DNA of 64,000 nt, from the NCBI RefSeq assembly GCF_000280925.3, contig NZ_CP012109.1:930001-994000 (forward strand). Direction: 5' to 3'. This document shows, piece by piece, positions 50,456-60,027 of this stretch. This stretch comes from Myxococcus hansupus (GTDB lineage: Bacteria; Myxococcota; Myxococcia; Myxococcales; Myxococcaceae). The notes under the pieces are model-generated. The model ran no database searches. It worked only from the letters and a program-made list of their open reading frames with translations, and was not told the origin of the DNA. Numbering within the stretch: the stretch's first letter is position 1; the number at the start of each line of letters is the position of its first letter. The position numbers were made by a program, and so were the translations under genes.

Positions 50456-51271
50456 TCAGGGGCGGGTGTGCTGGTGGTTCACCCCGAAGTTGTTGTCCCA
50501 GTACGTCTGGCCCGCCACCTCGTAACGCACGGCGTAGAGCACCACGTTGCCGGGGAGGGCGGGGATGTGGGCCTGCCAGCGCTCCACGTTCTGGACGTTG
50601 GGGCTGGCGATGTAGGCATAGCCCGACGAGTAGCCGGAGACGTAGGACGCGGACGCCTCGTGCGAGGTGGCCCAGCCGTCCGTGGAGTACACCACCGTCA
50701 CGTTCTTGGCGTAGGCCAGGTTGTGCACGTCGATGCTGACGTCCAGGTCGCCGTTGTCCCGCCAGAAGCTGGCGGCCACCAGCACCGGGTTGTAGGGCTG
50801 GTAGGGCCCGTCACCGCGGCCCACGTGGTGGTGGTTGAACTGGTTGGTGTCCCAGTACGTCTGGCCGGCGACGGTGTACTTGGCCGCGAACTCCAGGTCG
50901 CGCGAGGGCTGCGGGTCCAGGCCCCAGCTCGTGTACATGCGCGTCACCTTCCAGATTTCACGTCCGGAGGCGCCGCTGCCCGCGGGCCCCACGTAATAGG
51001 CGGGCAGGTCCGCCCAGGTGCCGTCCGGCTGCTTCATGCTGACGGAGACCTCCTTGTGGTACGCGAGGTTCTTCACCAGCAGGGTGATGGAGAGGTCCTG
51101 CCACGACTGGCCATAGCGGCTGCTGACGGTGCTGACCGCCTTCTGGACCAGGATTTCCTCGCCGGCCCGGGCGGGGGTGGCGCTGAATCCCATGGCCAGC
51201 GCGGCGAGGGCGCCAAGCAGGGACTGCCAGCGGAAGGGGGACTTCGCGGGGGACGTGGAAGTGGGCGTCAT
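50456..51271 (-). CDS. Secreted protein with two CBM21-like carbohydrate-binding modules
   Basis: A 271-residue secreted protein. The signal peptide ends TPARA-G at about 36. Two tandem modules of about 110 residues follow. Each opens with L.V..... VKNLAYHKEVSV or VHNLAYAKNVTV and closes with YWDTNQFNHHH or YWDNNFGVNHQ, the carbohydrate-binding family 21 signature near NxxxNY. CBM21 occurs in glycogen-targeting and starch-degrading enzymes; here there is no catalytic part, so it is a binding-only protein or an anchor. Start at ATG 51271 chosen for the signal peptide. Confidence 0.82.
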   Translation of the reverse strand: MTPTSTSPAKSPFRWQSLLGALAALAMGFSATPARAGEEILVQKAVSTVSSRYGQSWQDLSITLLVKNLAYHKEVSVSMKQPDGTWADLPAYYVGPAGSGASGREIWKVTRMYTSWGLDPQPSRDLEFAAKYTVAGQTYWDTNQFNHHHVGRGDGPYQPYNPVLVAASFWRDNGDLDVSIDVHNLAYAKNVTVVYSTDGWATSHEASASYVSGYSSGYAYIASPNVQNVERWQAHIPALPGNVVLYAVRYEVAGQTYWDNNFGVNHQHTRP

Positions 51272-51455
51272 CAGGGGCCTCGGGGGGGGCGTGCGGGGAT
51301 GCTGCCGCCAGCGCCTGGGACATCCAGGCGCGGGCATGGTGGCACAAGGCCCTGACTTCCGGGTGTGCCCGAATCACCTGGAAATGTCGGACGGTGGGTT
51401 TTCAATCGCGCGGAACGCTGGGAGGGCGCGGCGGGGTTGGAGTAGGGAAGGGGAC

Positions 51456-53150
51456 ATGAACCGTACCCTCCTGTCCCTGCTCGGCGCGGCGATGCTGTCC
51501 GGTGCCGCCTCCGCCGCGGAAAAGGCGCCGCCCACGCGGTTTCCGGATGCCGCGGAGCTTCAGCGCCTCACGGCGCGCTTCGCCCCCGTGGAGCTCCGGG
51601 TGGACCTGACGGCGCTGCCCGACACCGAGCGCCGCGCCCTGGCCCGCATCGTCCAGGCGTCGAAGCTGATGGACGCGCTGTTCCTGCGGCAGCGCTGGGC
51701 GGGCAACGAGACGCTGCTCCTGGACCTGCTCCACGACACGACGCCGCTGGGCCGCGCGCGGCTGCAGGCGTTCCTGTTGGACAAGGGGCCGTGGAACAGC
51801 CTCGACGAGGCCCGGCCCTTCCTCCCGGGCGTGCCCGCCAAGCCGGAGGCCGCCAACTTCTACCCCGCTGGCGCCACCAAGGCGGAGGTGGAGGCGTGGG
51901 TGAAGTCGCTGCCCGAGGCGCAGCAGAAGGAGGCCACCGGTTTCTACACCACGATTCGCCGGGGCCCGGACGGCCGCTTCATCACGGTGCCCTACAGCGT
52001 GGAGTACCAGGGCGAGCTGGCCCAGGCCGCCGCGCTCCTGCGTGAGGCCGCCGCGCTCACCCAGCAGCCCACGCTGAAGGCGTTCCTCACGTCCCGCGCG
52101 GACGCGTTCCTGTCCAACGACTACTACGCCAGCGAGGTGGCGTGGATGGAGCTGGACGCCAGCGTGGAGCCCACCATCGGGCCCTACGAGGTCTACGAGG
52201 ACGAGTGGTTCAACTACAAGGCCGCCTTCGAGGCCTTCGTGGGCCTGCGCGACGACGCGGAGACGCAGAAGCTGGCGAAGTTCAGCGGCCAGCTCCAGGG
52301 CCTGGAGGACCACCTCCCCATCAACCCGAAGATGCGCAACGCGAAGCTGGGCGCCCTGGCCCCCATCCGCGTCATCAACAGCCTGTTCTCCTCCGGTGAC
52401 GGCAACCGCGGCGTGCAGACGGCGGCCTTCAACCTGCCCAACGACGAGCGGGTGTCGGAGAAGATGGGCTCCAAGCGCGTGATGCTGAAGAACGTGCAGG
52501 AGGCCAAGTTCGAGCGCGTGCTGCTGCCCATCGCCAAGGTGGCGCTCACCCCGCAGGACCAGAAGGATGTCTCCTTCGACGCCTTCTTCACCCACATCCT
52601 GATGCACGAGCTGATGCACGGCCTGGGGCCCAGCAACATCACCGTGGGCGGCAAGGCCACCACCGTGCGCAAGGAGCTGCAGTCGGCGTCCAGCGCCATC
52701 GAGGAGGCGAAGGCGGACATCTCCGGCCTGTGGGCGCTCCAGCGCCTGGTGGACACGGGCGTCATCGACAAGTCGCTGGAGCGGACCATGTACACCACGT
52801 TCCTGGCCTCCGCGTTCCGCTCCATCCGCTTCGGCATCGACGAGGCGCACGGCAAGGGCATCGCGCTGCAGCTCAACCACTTCCTCGACACCGGCGCGGT
52901 GAAGGTGAACGCGGACGGCACCTTCTCCGTGGTGCCCGCGAAGATGAAGCCGTCCGTCGTCTCGCTGACGAAGCAGCTCATGGAGATTCAGGGCCGGGGG
53001 GATAGGAAGGCCGCCGAGGCGCTGCTGGCGAAGCAGGGCGTGGTGCGGCCTCCCGTCCAGCGGGTGCTGGAGCGCCTCCAGGGTGTGCCGGTGGACATCG
53101 AGCCCCGCTACGTCACCGCCGAGGAGCTGGTCCGCGACGTGAAGAAGTAG
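51456..53150 (+). CDS. M49-type (dipeptidyl peptidase III-like) metallopeptidase, secreted
   Basis: A 564-residue zinc peptidase. Signal peptide 1-21 (ending SAASAA) exports it. The zinc site is HELMH at 384-388, a pentapeptide like that of some bacterial DPP III, with the third ligand and partner in SAIEEAKAD (Glu 416/417). Other M49 hallmarks include EDEWFNYKAAFEAFVG and the GPSNITV run after the zinc site. In classic DPP III the motif is HExxGH, so this is a divergent member. It stands divergent from the CBM21 gene (184-base gap) and 78 bases before crtW. Confidence 0.85.
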   Translation: MNRTLLSLLGAAMLSGAASAAEKAPPTRFPDAAELQRLTARFAPVELRVDLTALPDTERRALARIVQASKLMDALFLRQRWAGNETLLLDLLHDTTPLGRARLQAFLLDKGPWNSLDEARPFLPGVPAKPEAANFYPAGATKAEVEAWVKSLPEAQQKEATGFYTTIRRGPDGRFITVPYSVEYQGELAQAAALLREAAALTQQPTLKAFLTSRADAFLSNDYYASEVAWMELDASVEPTIGPYEVYEDEWFNYKAAFEAFVGLRDDAETQKLAKFSGQLQGLEDHLPINPKMRNAKLGALAPIRVINSLFSSGDGNRGVQTAAFNLPNDERVSEKMGSKRVMLKNVQEAKFERVLLPIAKVALTPQDQKDVSFDAFFTHILMHELMHGLGPSNITVGGKATTVRKELQSASSAIEEAKADISGLWALQRLVDTGVIDKSLERTMYTTFLASAFRSIRFGIDEAHGKGIALQLNHFLDTGAVKVNADGTFSVVPAKMKPSVVSLTKQLMEIQGRGDRKAAEALLAKQGVVRPPVQRVLERLQGVPVDIEPRYVTAEELVRDVKK

Positions 53151-53228
53151 CCACCGGTGCATCGCCCTGGTCCGCCGCCTGGCGTTTCCCGTGCGCGGCG
53201 GGCCGGCGATGCTCAGAAAGCAGGAGAG

Positions 53229-54020
53229 ATGGAGACTCCAGCCCGCCAACTCCGTCCGGCACCGCCCGGCCCTTGGGGTGTCATCCTCTCGCTCATCGTC
53301 ATGGGCGCCTGGGGCGGGCACCTCGTCTGGGCGCTGACGCGGGCCGAGCTGCCGTGGGTGGCGCCGCTCACCTGGCTGCACGTCGCCCTGCAGGCGTGGC
53401 TGTGCACGGGGCTCTTCATCACCGGACACGACGCCATGCACGGCACCGTGTCCGGCCGCCGCTGGGTGAACGAGGCCGTGGGCACGGTCGCCTGCTTTCT
53501 CTTCGCGGGGCTGTCGTACCGGCGGCTGGTGGTGAACCACCGCGCCCACCACGCGCGGCCCACGAGCGAGGACGACCCGGACTTCTCCCTGCGCAGCCAG
53601 TCCTTCTGGCCCTGGCTGGGCACCTTCATGGCCCGTTACACCACGCTGCCCCAGATTGGGGTGATGGCGGCCAAGTTCAACGTGCTGCTCTTCCTGGGCG
53701 TGTCCCAGCCGCGCATCCTCGTCTTCTGGGTGCTGCCCTCGGTGCTGGGCACCTTGCAGCTCTTCTACTTCGGCACCTACCTGCCGCACCGCCGGCCGGA
53801 GACGCCGGACATGGCGCCGCACCACGCGCGCACGCTGCCGCGCAACCACCTGTGGGCCCTGCTGACCTGCTTCTTCTTCGGCTACCACTGGGAGCACCAC
53901 GAGTCGCCCGGCACGCCCTGGTGGCGGCTGTGGCGCTTGAAGGACGCCCGGGCCCGCGAGGCCGCGCTGACGCAGGAGCCCGCGAGCACGCTCCCGGGAC
54001 AAGAAGGCGCCACCCGGTAA
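53229..54020 (+). CDS. crtW: Beta-carotene ketolase CrtW-type (fatty acid desaturase superfamily)
   Basis: Integral membrane di-iron oxygenase, 263 residues, normal CrtW length. The three His clusters are HDAMH at 67-71, HRAHH at 104-108 and HWEHH at 220-224. Segments typical of CrtW ketolases are GLFITGHDAMHGTVS, LPSVLGTLQLFYFGTYLPH and HHESPGTPWWRL. Predicted to add a 4-keto group to a beta-ionone or related ring. No other carotenoid gene is in the window. Start at ATG 53229 with AGGAG just upstream. Followed 33 bases later by msrP. Confidence 0.85.
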   Translation: METPARQLRPAPPGPWGVILSLIVMGAWGGHLVWALTRAELPWVAPLTWLHVALQAWLCTGLFITGHDAMHGTVSGRRWVNEAVGTVACFLFAGLSYRRLVVNHRAHHARPTSEDDPDFSLRSQSFWPWLGTFMARYTTLPQIGVMAAKFNVLLFLGVSQPRILVFWVLPSVLGTLQLFYFGTYLPHRRPETPDMAPHHARTLPRNHLWALLTCFFFGYHWEHHESPGTPWWRLWRLKDARAREAALTQEPASTLPGQEGATR

Positions 54021-54053
54021 CGCCCGGCCGCCCTGGGCCGTTATACAGGGGCC

Positions 54054-55037
<984 letters not shown>

Positions 55038-55048
55038 GTCCTCGCGCC

Positions 55049-55675
55049 ATGGCTTCGTCTCCCTACCCGTGGTTGAACCCCGCGCTCGTCGTGGGCGGCC
55101 TGTCGCCGTTGGTGATGCTCGCCGTGCAGGGCCCTCGTGGAGAGCTGGGGCCCAACGCGATTGAGGCCGCGCTCCACCAGACGGGGCTGCTCGCGCTGGT
55201 GCTGCTGCTGGCGTCGCTGGCGTGTACGCCGCTGCGGCTGGTGGCGGGGTGGACGTGGCCCGCGCGCGTGCGCCGCACCCTGGGCCTGCTCGCCTTCACG
55301 TACGCGGTGGCGCACTTCCTCGTGTACGCGGTGGTGGATCAGGGCCTGGCGTGGGGCACCTTGTGGGCGGATGTCACCGAACGCCCCTTCATCACCGTGG
55401 GCTTCGCCGCGCTGGTGCTGCTGGTGCCCTTGGCGGTGACGTCCACGAATCGCTGGGTGCGGCGGCTGGGCTTCCCGCGCTGGCAGCGGCTGCACCGGCT
55501 GGCCTACGTGGCCGCGGCGCTGGGCGTGGTGCACTTCGTGTGGCGGGTGAAGAAGGACGTCACCGAGCCGCTCCTCTACGGCGCGGTGCTGGCGGTGCTG
55601 CTCGCCCTCCGCGTGGGGGAGGCCCTACGCAAACGCCGGGTCCGTGCCGCTGCGGCGGCCCGGAACCCGGCGTGA
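55049..55675 (+). CDS. msrQ: Haem-binding membrane subunit MsrQ
   Basis: Six-helix membrane b-type cytochrome (YedZ, ferric reductase-like domain), 208 residues, that passes electrons from quinol or flavin to MsrP. Histidine ligands lie in VAHFLVY (about 91) and RLHRLAY (about 151) with a third in VVHFVW. Located immediately after msrP. Length typical. Confidence 0.93.
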   Translation: MASSPYPWLNPALVVGGLSPLVMLAVQGPRGELGPNAIEAALHQTGLLALVLLLASLACTPLRLVAGWTWPARVRRTLGLLAFTYAVAHFLVYAVVDQGLAWGTLWADVTERPFITVGFAALVLLVPLAVTSTNRWVRRLGFPRWQRLHRLAYVAAALGVVHFVWRVKKDVTEPLLYGAVLAVLLALRVGEALRKRRVRAAAAARNPA

Positions 55676-55699
55676 AGTCGCGCGTCTGGGCGCGGGGGC

Positions 55700-56176
55700 T
55701 TACTTGCGCGGCAGGGGAAGGATGGTGTCCACCAGCGTCATCAACTGTGCGCAGCTCACCGGCTTGCGCACGAAGGCGCTGATGCCGGCCTTCTGACCCA
55801 GGGCGCGCACTTCCGCCACGTTCGGGTCGCCCGTCATCATCAGGATGGGGACCTTGGCCAGCTTGGGGTTGCCGCTGGCGCGAATCTGCGCGGCGAAGTC
55901 CGCGCCGTTCATCCCGTCCATGTGGAAGTCGGTGAGGACCAGGTCCACCGGCTCCGCTTCCGACACCTTGAGGCCTTCCTCGGCGGACTCGGCCTCGAGG
56001 AACTCGAAGTTGCGGGCCATGAGGTAGATCTTCAGCAGCGTGCGGATGGAGCGGCTGTCATCCACCAGCAGCACGCGCTGCGGGACGGTGCCCGCGGCGG
56101 GGCGTGCCCCCAGGGGGCGGGTCGTCTCCGTGGCGGAGCGGATGGGGAGGGGCTCGGGGAGGGTTCCGGCCTTCAT
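55700..56176 (-). CDS. Receiver-only response regulator (CheY-like)
   Basis: A 158-residue protein with a ~33-residue low-complexity N-terminus and one REC domain. The acid pair VDD at 38-40, phospho-acceptor Asp 83 in LVLTDFHMDG, Thr 115 in MMTGDP and Lys 138 in VRKPV are all present. No output domain, so it acts by protein contact as CheY does. No kinase adjacent on this strand; the orphan kinase at 45302 is not evidently its partner. Start at 56176; an upstream in-frame ATG at 56218 is possible. Confidence 0.9.
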   Translation of the reverse strand: MKAGTLPEPLPIRSATETTRPLGARPAAGTVPQRVLLVDDSRSIRTLLKIYLMARNFEFLEAESAEEGLKVSEAEPVDLVLTDFHMDGMNGADFAAQIRASGNPKLAKVPILMMTGDPNVAEVRALGQKAGISAFVRKPVSCAQLMTLVDTILPLPRK

Positions 56177-56263
56177 CGGATCATCAACCTCAAGAGGGGC
56201 AAGTCCCCTGGGGAACACCGGGCATGTTGGCGGATGGAGCGTTCGAAGTCAAAGCACCGCCAC

Positions 56264-57505
56264 TCAGGGAACCTCCAGATAGAAAGCCTGACTTTCCACT
56301 GCGGGAAGGCCCAGTCCAGACGCGAGGGCGGGCGCCAGTTCGTTGGGCACACGCCACGTTTGACCACTGGGTTGGATCAGCACCACCGCGTAGCGACCCC
56401 GGGGCAACTCCATCAGGGGCACTGGGTTCTCGGGCACCCGGGCATCCAATGCCTGGGGGCGCACCACCACCTGCAACTCCGGGATGATGGCGCCCTCCAT
56501 GCGAGGGTTGCCGTTTTCGTCGGTGAGCGCGGCGAGCGGGCCGTCCGGCAGGAGCCCCGCGGCGAGCACGACGACATCCGTCAGGCCATCCGGGGCGCCG
56601 GTGTCCGCGCGTGCGTAATCCACACCCACCGGGTCCGGCACGCCGTCGCGGTCGAGGTCATTCTCGTCCAGCAGGTTCGAGCCCTCGGCCGCCAGCTTGC
56701 GCACCACCACGCGCGGCCACAGGTCGGGGATGCCGTCGTTGTTGGCGTCATCCGGAATGCCGTCGTTGTTGGCGTCCACGTAGCTGACGGCGAACCCGTT
56801 CGGGCGCTGGTCCACCGCGCCGTCGTGGATGACCAGCGGCTGCAGCCGCAGCGTCTTCGTGGACATGCCCATCTGCGAGTCGCCCTGCACCACCTGGAAC
56901 GTGGGCCTGTCGCGCAGCACGCGCGCCGCGTCCGAGAAGCTCACCGTGACGCCGGTGAGCGGCTGCGGTTGTCCGGCCTCGTTCTTGGCGACCTCCAGCA
57001 CCAGCGGCCTGCCCGTGGTGGGGTCCACCGCGGCGCCGCCCACGTCACCCGCGTTGGGCTCGCCGGTGACGCCGTACCAGGGGTTGAAGTCGGGGTGGCG
57101 GCAGTACGCGCCCACCTCCGTGCCGCAGTCCTCCACGTCAATGAAGCCGCGGAGCATGTAACGCCCCGCGGGCACCAGGCTGAAGTTGAAGGGCGCGACG
57201 AAGGGACCGGCCGTGTCACCCGCCAGCGCCGGGCCAAAGACGCGCTCGGCGGGGACGACGGTGAAGGTGATGGGGCGCCCGGTGCCTTGCGGCGGAGGGG
57301 GCCGGTTCGCGTCGTAGAGGAACACCACCACGTTGCCACGCGCGCGCGAGTTCACCACCAGGTGGCCGTCGATGCGCGCCGTGCGGGTGTTCTGCCGCAC
57401 GTCGGCGGTGGGCACCACGGGGGGCGAATCACAGCCAAGGCCCATGAGGGACGCGAGGATGAGGCCGCCAGCGGCCCGCTTCCAGGACAGGGTAGGGCGG
57501 CTCAT
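56264..57505 (-). CDS. Lipoprotein with EF-type Asp-rich repeats, in the kinase/TonB operon
   Basis: A 413-residue lipoprotein I do not recognise. Signal ending SLMGLGC (Cys 25). The N-terminal part (about 40-150) is beta-rich, like a carboxypeptidase-regulatory or transthyretin-like fold (GHLVVNSRARGNVVVFLYD). A middle DANNDGIPDDANNDGIPD run and DRDGVPDPVGVD are type-3 calcium-binding style repeats. The start overlaps the TonB receptor stop by 4 bases, so it is translationally coupled to it. Could be a surface cap or accessory binding protein of the receptor, by position only. Confidence 0.78.
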   Translation of the reverse strand: MSRPTLSWKRAAGGLILASLMGLGCDSPPVVPTADVRQNTRTARIDGHLVVNSRARGNVVVFLYDANRPPPPQGTGRPITFTVVPAERVFGPALAGDTAGPFVAPFNFSLVPAGRYMLRGFIDVEDCGTEVGAYCRHPDFNPWYGVTGEPNAGDVGGAAVDPTTGRPLVLEVAKNEAGQPQPLTGVTVSFSDAARVLRDRPTFQVVQGDSQMGMSTKTLRLQPLVIHDGAVDQRPNGFAVSYVDANNDGIPDDANNDGIPDLWPRVVVRKLAAEGSNLLDENDLDRDGVPDPVGVDYARADTGAPDGLTDVVVLAAGLLPDGPLAALTDENGNPRMEGAIIPELQVVVRPQALDARVPENPVPLMELPRGRYAVVLIQPSGQTWRVPNELAPALASGLGLPAVESQAFYLEVP

Positions 57506-60027
57506 GGAGTCACCGTCAGGGTCGCGTAGACGCGCCGCTCGATGCGATTGCCGAAGGGGTGCTGCGAGTGCGCGCCGCCCAGGTGGCTGCCCACCAGCGC
57601 GACGGTGACGGTGTCCTTCACCGCCGTGTAGCCCACGCGCGCGTTGACGACGGTGTAGGCCCGCAGCGGGTTGGACACCAAGTCGATGCGCGTGGGGTCC
57701 GCGGCGGCGGGCTCGCGCTCAATCCAGGTGGAGGCGGAGGTGTAGGCCGCGTCCACGCCGAACTCCAGGTCCGCGCGCGAACGGTAGGTGAGGCCGCCGT
57801 ACAGCCGGAACTGCGGCGCCTGGTTGCAGGGCCCGCACTCGTCCGCGGACTCGCGGTCGGAGGTGATGTCCTGGAGCGACGCGCTCACCTTGAGGCCCAG
57901 GCCGTCCACCGGGGCCAGCGTGATGCCCGCCTCGGCGCCGCGCGCGGTGTAGATGGCGTCCTCGTTCACGAAGGACGACGTGCCCAGCAGGAACGAGCCG
58001 GTGCCCGGGTCATACGACTGCCCCGGGGGCAGCCGCCGTACCGCGGACAGGCCGATGAGGTCCCTCACCGTGTTCTGGTACGCGGCCACGTCCAGGTCGA
58101 TGCCCAGCTCCGGGAACTCGCCGCGCCAGCCCAGCTCGAAGGCAGTGAGGCGCTCGGGGCGGAGCTGCTGGTTGCCGGTGGTCAGCGAGCTGGCGCCGTT
58201 GACGCCGGGCACGGGCACCGTGAGCTGCGTGTAGCTCTCCAGGAACGTGGGCTCGCGGAAGGCGGCGGCCGCGCTCGCGCGGAAGGCGTGGTTCTCCAGC
58301 GGCTTGAACAGCGCGGAGACGCGCGGCGAGTGCGCCAGGCCGGGGCGGCCCTGGTTGAGCAGCGGGTGCCGGTCCACGCGGTAGCTGGCCACCAGCGAGA
58401 GCGGCTCCACGATGCGCCAGTCATCCTGCACGAAGAACGCGGTGTGCACCTGCTCGCGCAGGGGGCCCAGGTAGTCACCCCAGGCCACGCGCTTGAGGCG
58501 GCCCTCCACGCCGACGTTGAGCTGGTGGATGCCGCCCAGCTCGAAGTCGCGCGCGAAGAGCAGCTCCGCGTTGAAGAGGTTGGAGCTGAGCGCCGTCACC
58601 AGCGAGCGCTGACCCGTGGGCTCGTACTGGGGCCCCGCGTCGCTGGAGATGTGGTTCCAGAACGTCTTCAGCTTCAGCGGCCCCAGCTCCACGTCGCCCT
58701 TGGCGAAGGCGTTGAGGCCGTCGATGAAGTAGTTGCGCAGCAGGCCCGGTGGATAGATTTCCGTGGTGAAGCGATTCACGCCGCCGGACAGGCCCACCTT
58801 GCGGCCCTCCGCGAAGGTGTACTCGGCGGACAGCGAGCCGCGAGCGCCGCGAGCGCCCAGGTCCGGGTCGGGGCCGCGCAGCGTGATGTCCGGCAGGCCG
58901 CCGTCGTAGTCGCGGCTCCACTTGTCCGTCTGCGAGTAGCCCGCCGCCGCCCGGTAGCGGAGCCCGCCCGAGCCGCCGTGGCTGACGAACGAACCCGCGG
59001 CGGTGTTGCCGGTGCCGCCGGTGACGGTGAACTGCGCGCGCGGGCCCGTGCCCGGGGCGCGGGTGATGATGTTGACCACGCCCAACATGGCGTTGGCGCC
59101 GTACAGCGCGCTGCCCGGGCCGCGGATGACCTCGATGCGCTCGATCTCCTCCAGGCCAATGGGAATGGAGGACCAGATGGTGAGGCCGAGGAAGTCCTGG
59201 TACTCCGTGCGGCCGTCCACCAGCACCAGCACCTTGTTGGCGATGCGCTGGTTGAAGCCGCGCAGCGACACGTTGGCGCTGCCCACGCCCAGGGCCATCA
59301 CGTCCGCGCCCGGCACGCGCCGCAGCAGCTCCGGCAGCGTGGTGGCGCCCGACAGGCGGATGTCCTCGGCGGTGATGACGGTGGTGGCGTTGGGCGCTTC
59401 CAGCGAGGACTGCGCGCGGCGGCTCGCCGTGACCACGCGCTCCTCGTAGGGCACCGCGCCCAGGTCCTCGCCGCTGGCCGCCTCGTCGCCGCTGGCGGGC
59501 GCGACACCGCCCGGCGTCAGGCCGGGAATCGCCGCCGAGCCCACCGGCATGGCCTCCGCGCGCTCCACGGCCTTCTCCAACCGCTCCAGCAGCGTGACGA
59601 GCTGCTGCTGCGTCTGCACGCTGGCCGGAGGCGGCGGCATGGGGAGGGCGGACGTGTCCGGGGCGGGGGCGGCGGCCTGGGCCTCCGCCTCCTTCAGCTT
59701 CTGCTCCAGCGCCACCGCGATGGGCCGCACCGTCGCCGCGTCCGGCGGATTGGTGGCGAGGTAGCGCTGGTACACCTCCAGCGCGGCCTCGGGCTGGCCC
59801 GCGTCCTGGTATGCGCGGGCGATGTTGAAGAGCACGTTGGGGTGCGGCTTGATGGCGTACGCGGCCTCGAGCTCGGCGATGCCTTCGGCATACTGCTTCT
59901 GGGCGATGAGGCTCATGCCACTGCGGAAGTGGCGCCGGGCCTCAAGGCGGGCGTCCGCCAGGGCCTCCCCCGCGCACAGACACACCGCGAGGAGGCCCGC
60001 TCGTTTGAGGGCTGTCAGGGTTTTCAC
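57502..60027 (-). CDS. TonB-dependent receptor with N-terminal TPR domain
   Basis: Outer-membrane receptor of 841 residues. After a signal peptide (ending ALADA, about 25), residues ~26-120 are TPR-like (FRSGMSLIAQKQYAEGIAELEAAYAIKP, FNIARAYQDAGQPEAALEVYQRYL). An Ala/Pro linker follows, then the plug from ~195 (EERVVTASRRAQ) with IRGPGSALYGANAMLGVVNIITR near 290-312, and a 22-strand-type barrel ending in VYATLTVTP. TonB-box is not obvious. A TPR between signal and plug is unusual and may hold a periplasmic partner. Starts with GTG overlapping the kinase stop by 1 base. Confidence 0.92.
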   Translation of the reverse strand: MKTLTALKRAGLLAVCLCAGEALADARLEARRHFRSGMSLIAQKQYAEGIAELEAAYAIKPHPNVLFNIARAYQDAGQPEAALEVYQRYLATNPPDAATVRPIAVALEQKLKEAEAQAAAPAPDTSALPMPPPPASVQTQQQLVTLLERLEKAVERAEAMPVGSAAIPGLTPGGVAPASGDEAASGEDLGAVPYEERVVTASRRAQSSLEAPNATTVITAEDIRLSGATTLPELLRRVPGADVMALGVGSANVSLRGFNQRIANKVLVLVDGRTEYQDFLGLTIWSSIPIGLEEIERIEVIRGPGSALYGANAMLGVVNIITRAPGTGPRAQFTVTGGTGNTAAGSFVSHGGSGGLRYRAAAGYSQTDKWSRDYDGGLPDITLRGPDPDLGARGARGSLSAEYTFAEGRKVGLSGGVNRFTTEIYPPGLLRNYFIDGLNAFAKGDVELGPLKLKTFWNHISSDAGPQYEPTGQRSLVTALSSNLFNAELLFARDFELGGIHQLNVGVEGRLKRVAWGDYLGPLREQVHTAFFVQDDWRIVEPLSLVASYRVDRHPLLNQGRPGLAHSPRVSALFKPLENHAFRASAAAAFREPTFLESYTQLTVPVPGVNGASSLTTGNQQLRPERLTAFELGWRGEFPELGIDLDVAAYQNTVRDLIGLSAVRRLPPGQSYDPGTGSFLLGTSSFVNEDAIYTARGAEAGITLAPVDGLGLKVSASLQDITSDRESADECGPCNQAPQFRLYGGLTYRSRADLEFGVDAAYTSASTWIEREPAAADPTRIDLVSNPLRAYTVVNARVGYTAVKDTVTVALVGSHLGGAHSQHPFGNRIERRVYATLTVTP

